Shown: piece after piece, positions 60,381-64,000 of the stretch
How positions within the stretch are numbered: the first letter of the stretch is position 1
Layout: each line of letters starts with the position of its first letter
From: Actinomycetota bacterium
GTDB lineage: Bacteria; Actinomycetota; Acidimicrobiia; Acidimicrobiales; Palsa-688
DNA length: 64,000 nucleotides
Assembly: GCA_021323695.1 (NCBI GenBank)
Contig: JAJPKN010000054.1
Coordinates: forward strand, 19,460-83,459
Direction: 5' to 3'
The notes under the pieces: model-generated
Told to the model about the DNA's origin: nothing
Databases searched by the model: none
Seen by the model: only the letters and a program-made list of their open reading frames with translations
Made by a program: the position numbers and the translations under genes

Positions 60381-60506
60381 GGCACCCGGTGCGGCGGTCA
60401 GGTGTCCTGCGGCACACGCAGCGGTCCGCTGAGGGCTGCTGCCGTCAGGCCCTGACCCGGTTTACGGCGCCCCGTTGCGCAGGGCCCGACCGCCGCACGA
60501 GGTGCC
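60381..60506 (-). ncRNA. ffs: signal recognition particle RNA (4.5S-type)
   Basis: On the minus strand, positions 60454-60434 contain the SRP helix 8 core: CAGG, then CC-TGAC-GG in place of CC-GGAA-GG, then CAGCAGCC, matching the E. coli 21-nt core at 17 positions. A GTAAACCGGGT stretch comes just before it, as in other SRP RNAs. The ends close into one long hairpin: 60498-60488 pairs perfectly over 11 bp with 60399-60389, and an outer GGCACC/GGTGCC pair extends it to 60506-60381. The loop is of the URRC type, not GNAR. The position upstream of dnaX-recR is the classic ffs location. Exact ends are estimated. Confidence 0.85.
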
Positions 60507-60542
60507 GGTGGCCCCAGCTGGCCCTTGCTCGGCCCTGGCACC

Positions 60543-60571
60543 CTGACCACGGTCGCTTTACAAGCTAGCCT
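60543..60571 (+). promoter_or_regulatory. promoter of the tRNA-Ser gene
   Basis: CTGACC at 60543-60548 and TAGCCT at 60566-60571, spaced 17 bp, with transcription predicted at about 60578, 5 nt before the tRNA. It is one of the few places in the window with a recognisable -35 as well as a -10. A promoter for ffs must lie in the same divergent region. Confidence 0.65.
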
Positions 60572-60582
60572 GTCAGGGCACT

Positions 60583-60670
60583 GGAGGGGTGCGAGAGCGG
60601 CCGAATCGGCACGATTGGAAATCGTGTGTGGGGCAACCCACCGTGGGTTCAAATCCCACCCTCTCCGCCA
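60583..60670 (+). tRNA. tRNA-Ser (anticodon GGA)
   Basis: An 88-nt class II tRNA with encoded CCA. The acceptor stem GGAGGGG/CCTCTCC has one G-U pair, and the anticodon arm is CACGA-TTGGAAA-TCGTG with GGA at 60617-60619. A long variable arm (GTGGGG..CCCAC-type) and a TTCAAAT T-loop follow. It reads UCC and UCU serine codons. A hairpin terminator follows. Confidence 0.97.
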
Positions 60671-60674
60671 ACCA

Positions 60675-60701
60675 GGGGGCCTTTACCAAGCGCAGGCCCC
60701 C
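60675..60701 (+). terminator. hairpin terminator of tRNA-Ser
   Basis: GGGGGCCT at 60675-60682 and AGGCCCCC at 60694-60701 form a perfect 8-bp stem with an 11-nt loop, starting 5 nt after the tRNA CCA. There is no T-tract. Confidence 0.55.
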
Positions 60702-61104
60702 ACAACTGATGGCCGTCCCGGCCGGAGGCGCCGGCAGGCCTTGGGTGCGGTGCTCGGCCCCGGCGGGCCCTCGACCTTCGGTGTGCCCGGCACGACGGCG
60801 AAGCTCCGCCCGGCGGAGCGCAGCGAGCAGGGCCCAGGGTACGCCGCGGTCGGTGGCATCGAGGGGGGAGGGCCGGGGCGTGCCGCAGGTGGCCCGAAGG
60901 GAGGTGGCCACGTCGAGCGTAGGGCTTGCGGGGGCCAAGCGGGGCCCAGGCACTGCTCACCTGTGCGCGGCCCTGTCTGGGGCTGTGGCCGTCACCTGGG
61001 GCGGCAGCAAGTGGGCCAGCGCGCTGTCGGCTGGCTGGCCTGGCCGGTGGCCCAGGCCAGGCCTAGGCCTGCCCCTGGCCCGCTCAGGCTCGGCCCCGGG
61101 TTGC
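60702..61104. other. 403-bp region without a recognised gene
   Basis: This region lies between the tRNA-Ser terminator and the pyrE stop. Open frames cross it on both strands, but none has a start signal, family resemblance or plausible boundary. Near the pyrE end are GC-rich palindromes such as CAGGCCTAGGCCTG (about 61056-61069), which could help end pyrE transcription. No integrase or attachment-site duplication of the tRNA was found. Confidence 0.4.
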
Positions 61105-61629
61105 TCAGGCCCCTCCGAGGTCTTCGGCGCGGAACAGCGAGATGAGCGAGAGGCCGGCCGCGGCCAGCTTGTCTGGTCCCCCAGCCGGCCGCCGGTCGAT
61201 CACGCAAAGCACGGAGGCCACGAGCGCCCCCCGGGACCGTAGCTCGTCGGTGGAAGCGACGACCTGGCCACCGGTGGTCACCACGTCCTCCACCACCAAG
61301 ACGCGCCTGGCCGCTATGTCCGTCCCTTCGGCCAGCTTGGCTGTCCCGTAGGCCTTGGGCTGCTTGCGCACGAGCACCTGGGGCAGGCCGGTGCGCAGCG
61401 ACATAGCGGTGGCGAGGGGAACGCCACCCAGCTCGAGGCCGGCCAGCACCTCGGTGCCGGGAGGCACCAGGGGGGCGCAGTGCTCAGCCACCGCAGCCAG
61501 CAACGTGGGGTCGGCCTCGAAGAGGTACTTGTCGAAGTACACGTCGGCGACCTGGCCCGAACGAAGTACGAAGTGGCCCTGGATGCGGCACGCGGCCTGC
61601 AGCCGGGCGGCCAGTTCCTGCCTGTCCAT
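61105..61629 (-). CDS. pyrE: orotate phosphoribosyltransferase
   Basis: A 174-residue PyrE, which joins orotate to PRPP in pyrimidine synthesis. HFVLRSGQVADVYFDKYLFE, LAGLELGGVPLATAMSLRT and the PRPP motif VLVVEDVVTTGGQV are conserved. ATG 61629 is chosen; the much longer open frame upstream is the shadow of the plus-strand gene at 61695. A CATCAT hexamer 7 nt before the ATG may be a weak leaderless signal. Confidence 0.95.
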   Translation of the reverse strand: MDRQELAARLQAACRIQGHFVLRSGQVADVYFDKYLFEADPTLLAAVAEHCAPLVPPGTEVLAGLELGGVPLATAMSLRTGLPQVLVRKQPKAYGTAKLAEGTDIAARRVLVVEDVVTTGGQVVASTDELRSRGALVASVLCVIDRRPAGGPDKLAAAGLSLISLFRAEDLGGA

Positions 61630-61682
61630 GGGGCACCATGATGGCCTGGCCTGGGCCAGGGCTGCCAGTGGCCGCCAGGAGA

Positions 61683-61688
61683 TAGTGT
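61683..61688 (+). promoter_or_regulatory. -10 element of leaderless metallo-hydrolase promoter
   Basis: TAGTGT ends 6 nt before GTG 61695. It lies in the 65-bp divergent space between pyrE and this gene. Confidence 0.55.
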
Positions 61689-61694
61689 GCCGCG

Positions 61695-62639
61695 GTGAGC
61701 ACCGGCACTTACATTGCCCCCGGGGTGCTGCAGGTCGACACCCGGTTGGGTGGCTGGGAGGAGGTGACCGCCAGTTACCTGCTCGAAGGGCCCGCCCCTG
61801 TCCTGGTCGAGACCGGCAGCCAGACCTCAGCCCCAACCGTCTTGAAGGCGCTCGCTGACCACGGCCTTGGCCCGGGTGACCTGGCTGGCGTGGTGGTGAC
61901 CCACGTCCATTTGGACCACGCCGGAGGCGTCGGCGACATTGCCCGGGCCTTCCCTCGGGCCACGGTGTACGTGCACGAAAAGGGGGCAAGGCACCTGGCC
62001 GACCCGTCCCGCCTGGTTGCTTCCGCGGCAGCGGTATATGGCGACGCCCTCGGCTCGCTCTACGGGCGGGTCGACCCCACCCCGGCCGACCGGCTACGGG
62101 TACTTGCCGATGGCGAACGGGTGGCCCTGGGTGGGGGGCGCGAGCTCGTTGCCTTGTACTCCCCAGGGCACGCCAAGCACCATATGGCCCTGCAAGACAG
62201 CATCTCGGGGGCCCTGTTCGTCGGCGATGCGGTCGGCGTGCGGCTGCCTGGCGCCGGGGTGATGTGGCCGGCCACCCCACCGGACGACTTCGACCTCGCC
62301 CAAGCCCTGGCCAGCTTGGACCGCTTCGCCAAGGCCCACCCGAGCAGCCTCGCCCTGGCCCACTACGGGCTCCTCCCCGGGGATCCCCTCGCGGAGCTCG
62401 AACAGGCTGCCGACCTGTTGCGTCAGTGGGCAGAGGTGGCAGAGCGGGCCTGGTCCCAAGGCCACGACATCGAGGCCGCCCTGCGCCAGCGCTTCGCAGG
62501 TGACCTGGCGCCTCTGGCCCCGGCCCAGCGGGAAAGGATGGAGACCCTGAACGGCCTGCACAGCAACGCCGCCGGCTTGAGCCGCTGGCTGGCGAGACGG
62601 GAGGGGGGCTTGGGGGACCGGCCTGCCGGGCCCGCTTAG
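61695..62639 (+). CDS. metallo-beta-lactamase fold hydrolase
   Basis: A 314-residue MBL-fold enzyme. The metal motif THVHLDHAGG is near residue 74, later ligands are seen in SPGHAKHH and LFVGDAVG, and LALAHYGLLPG supplies the last His. A helical C-terminal region of about 90 residues follows. The family covers thioesterases, lactonases and other hydrolases; the substrate cannot be told here. Confidence 0.9.
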   Translation: MSTGTYIAPGVLQVDTRLGGWEEVTASYLLEGPAPVLVETGSQTSAPTVLKALADHGLGPGDLAGVVVTHVHLDHAGGVGDIARAFPRATVYVHEKGARHLADPSRLVASAAAVYGDALGSLYGRVDPTPADRLRVLADGERVALGGGRELVALYSPGHAKHHMALQDSISGALFVGDAVGVRLPGAGVMWPATPPDDFDLAQALASLDRFAKAHPSSLALAHYGLLPGDPLAELEQAADLLRQWAEVAERAWSQGHDIEAALRQRFAGDLAPLAPAQRERMETLNGLHSNAAGLSRWLARREGGLGDRPAGPA

Positions 62640-62655
62640 CGCCCCTGGTTTCCCC

Positions 62656-62661
62656 TAGCTT
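62656..62661 (+). promoter_or_regulatory. -10 element of leaderless glycosylase promoter
   Basis: TAGCTT ends 7 nt before GTG 62669, only 17 bp after the preceding gene stops. Confidence 0.55.
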
Positions 62662-62668
62662 TGGTCGG

Positions 62669-63364
62669 GTGGTCAGCCACGCAGTAGCGAGCGAGCACCT
62701 GGCCGCTCGCGAGCCGGTGATAGCGAAGCTGCGCGACAAGGTAGGCCCCCCCGCCCTGCGCTCGCCGCTGGACAGCCACTTTGCCGCGTTGGTCCGTTCC
62801 GTCCTCTACCAGCAGCTGGCTGGTGCAGCCGCGGCTGCCATCCATGGCCGGCTGGTGGCCGCTCTCGACGGGGACGTCTCGCCTGAGCCGCTGCTGCGCC
62901 TCTCCCCCGAGGCGCTGCGAGCCCTGGGCCTCTCGGCCAACAAGGCGGCGTCGTTGCGGGACCTGGCCGCCAAGGTGCTGGACGGCACGGTCGAGCTGGG
63001 GGCGCGGAGCTTGGCCCGCCAAGACGACGAAGAGGTGATATCCCGGCTGTCGGCGGTGCGAGGCATAGGGCGTTGGACGGCGCAGATGTTCCTGCTTTTC
63101 CAGTTGAGACGCCTCGATGTCTGGCCTACCGGGGACCTGGGGGTGCGCCGGGGCTATGGCCTGGCCTGGGGGGTGCCCATGCCCACCGCGCGCCAGCTCG
63201 AGGAGCTGGGCGAGCCGCTAAAGCCTTACCGGTCGGTGGCCGCTTGGTACTGCTGGCGAGCCTGCGAGGTGTTGGCCGGCGCCTCAAAGAGCGCTGTCAC
63301 CGGGCAGCCGAGCCGGCTCAGTCGGGGCGGCGACCTGCCGATACAGCTCGTGAGGCAAAAGTGA
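62669..63364 (+). CDS. DNA-3-methyladenine glycosylase II, AlkA-like (HhH-GPD)
   Basis: A 231-residue HhH-GPD glycosylase that removes alkylated bases in base-excision repair. FAALVRSVLYQQLAGAAAAAI at the start of the fold, the hairpin LSAVRGIGRWTAQMFLLF and the catalytic Asp in GDLGVRRGYGLAWG are present. There is no Fe-S cluster cysteine loop, as expected for AlkA-type members. It lacks the N-terminal domain of E. coli AlkA. Confidence 0.92.
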   Translation: MVSHAVASEHLAAREPVIAKLRDKVGPPALRSPLDSHFAALVRSVLYQQLAGAAAAAIHGRLVAALDGDVSPEPLLRLSPEALRALGLSANKAASLRDLAAKVLDGTVELGARSLARQDDEEVISRLSAVRGIGRWTAQMFLLFQLRRLDVWPTGDLGVRRGYGLAWGVPMPTARQLEELGEPLKPYRSVAAWYCWRACEVLAGASKSAVTGQPSRLSRGGDLPIQLVRQK

Positions 63365-63371
63365 GAGCACC

Positions 63372-63860
63372 GTGGCATGCCCGTTTTGTGGAGGCCCTGA
63401 CGACTACTGCCAATGTTCCAGCGGCTCGGCACAAGTGGCACCAGCCCGCCAACAAGAACTAAACCCCTTCATGCAGTTCCTGTTGGACTTCAACGGGGAG
63501 AACGCGGCCCGGTCGCCGTTGCCGTGGGACGCGCCCGCCCCGGTGCCTCCCGCTGGCGCTCCAGCCCCTGCCGGTGCCCCAGCCGTGCCCTCTCCGTGGG
63601 CCTCGGGCGCGCCGCCGCCTCCTCCCCCTCTCAAGCTGCCGGCCCAGCCAGGCCAGCCGCGGCCGGCCGAGCCAGCTTCGTTGCGGCCAGGGCCTACGCG
63701 TCCAGGGGCACCGACCAGCCCCCTCAGGTCAGCCGCGACATGGGGCTGGGACGCTGGCACCGTGGTGCCCGAGCAACCGGCCAATGGCGACCAAGCTCCC
63801 CACAATGGGTCGCACCGGCCTTCGCGGTTGAAAAAGCTGCTGCACCCAAAGAAGCCTTGA
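63372..63860 (+). CDS. small proline-rich protein with N-terminal cysteine motif
   Basis: A 162-residue protein that I do not recognise. It begins with a CPFCGGPDDYCQC motif that could bind one zinc, followed by a conserved-looking LNPFMQFLLDFNG segment, a Pro/Ala-rich low-complexity middle, and a lysine-rich end (SRLKKLLHPKKP). It starts 7 bp after the glycosylase stop and may share its transcript. Function is unknown. Confidence 0.6.
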   Translation: MACPFCGGPDDYCQCSSGSAQVAPARQQELNPFMQFLLDFNGENAARSPLPWDAPAPVPPAGAPAPAGAPAVPSPWASGAPPPPPPLKLPAQPGQPRPAEPASLRPGPTRPGAPTSPLRSAATWGWDAGTVVPEQPANGDQAPHNGSHRPSRLKKLLHPKKP

Positions 63861-63935
63861 GCCCGACCCGGCAGGCGCTGGGTGACGGACCAGGCGAGGA
63901 ATCGTCAAAACTTGTGGATCGGCCTCACCCGCTGA

Positions 63936-64000
63936 TCACGCGGCGACCTCTCCTTCTTGCTCTACCTTGACCTCGCTCTCGACCAACACCCCCTTTCGGA
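63936..64000 (-). CDS. C-terminal end of a minus-strand gene running off the window
   Basis: On the minus strand a frame enters from the right edge and ends at a TGA (63936-63938) after RKGVLVESEVKVEQEGEVAA. The charged, valine-rich tail looks like a real protein end, but only 20 residues are visible, so no family can be named. It would be convergent with the small proline-rich gene. Confidence 0.35.
   Translation of the reverse strand, partial: RKGVLVESEVKVEQEGEVAA

Noticed and set aside
60583..61104. Integration site at tRNA-Ser
   Set aside because: No integrase gene and no repeat of the tRNA 3' end nearby; a terminator follows and then housekeeping genes.
60525..61242. Protein-coding frames across the tRNA-Ser region
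   Set aside because: They run through the tRNA, lack start signals and show no recognisable protein features.

Overview
The window is about 64 kb of very GC-rich chromosome (roughly 70% GC by eye) from an actinobacterium. Supporting signs are a ctaE-qcrC-qcrA-qcrB respiratory cluster with a di-haem cytochrome c, zinc-ribbon (C+) forms of S14, S4 and L36, an acyl-CoA carboxylase beta/epsilon pair, an mtrA-mtrB-lpqB-like module, a DUF732-like lipoprotein and a GH15 trehalase-type enzyme. The gene set fits a deep-branching class such as Acidimicrobiia better than Streptomyces or Mycobacterium, but that placement is inference. No rRNA, CRISPR array, transposase, integrase or phage gene was seen.

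Layout. 1-6.6 kb: the S10/spc ribosomal operon from the end of rpsQ through rplN, rplX, rplE, rpsN, rpsH, rplF, rplR, rpsE, rpmD, rplO, secY and adk. 6.6-27.7 kb: an island of about 21 kb between adk and map, which are usually neighbours. It holds a STAS protein, an MtrAB-LpqB-like signalling module, two secreted or surface proteins, a PAS-LuxR regulator, a Tad pilus locus (tadZ-A-B-C-E-G) with two Flp-type prepilins and a glycosyltransferase on the opposite strand, a polytopic membrane protein, and a three-gene LuxR/NarL-type signalling operon. 27.7-32.3 kb: the ribosomal operon resumes with map, rpmJ, rpsM, rpsK, rpsD, rpoA, rplQ and truA; infA is not in its usual place. 32.3-37.5 kb: queF with a YhhQ/VUT transporter (7-deazaguanine metabolism), then ctaE-qcrCAB. 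37.5-47.1 kb: glgC and glgM-like glycogen genes, ftsEX, GH15, an alpha/beta hydrolase, a DUF732-like lipoprotein, and a pseudokinase/FHA-like pair. 47.3-53.1 kb: purL, a PHP phosphoesterase, purF and purM. 53.3-64 kb: an acyl-CoA carboxylase pair, an ECF sigma factor, aat, a 5'-3' exonuclease, recR, dnaX, the SRP RNA gene (ffs), tRNA-Ser(GGA), pyrE, a metallo-beta-lactamase fold enzyme, an AlkA-like glycosylase, a small proline-rich protein, and the edge of a minus-strand gene.

How the parts work together. Housekeeping genes for translation, secretion (SecY, SRP RNA), purine synthesis and replication/repair surround an envelope island in which two-component and LuxR-type regulators flank surface-protein and pilus genes; pilus control by these regulators is an inference from position. 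At least eleven genes have a TAnnnT -10 hexamer ending 6 or 7 nt before the start codon and no Shine-Dalgarno, so leaderless transcription looks common. This pattern was also used to choose starts. Genes inside tight operons instead use Shine-Dalgarno sequences or stop/start overlaps.
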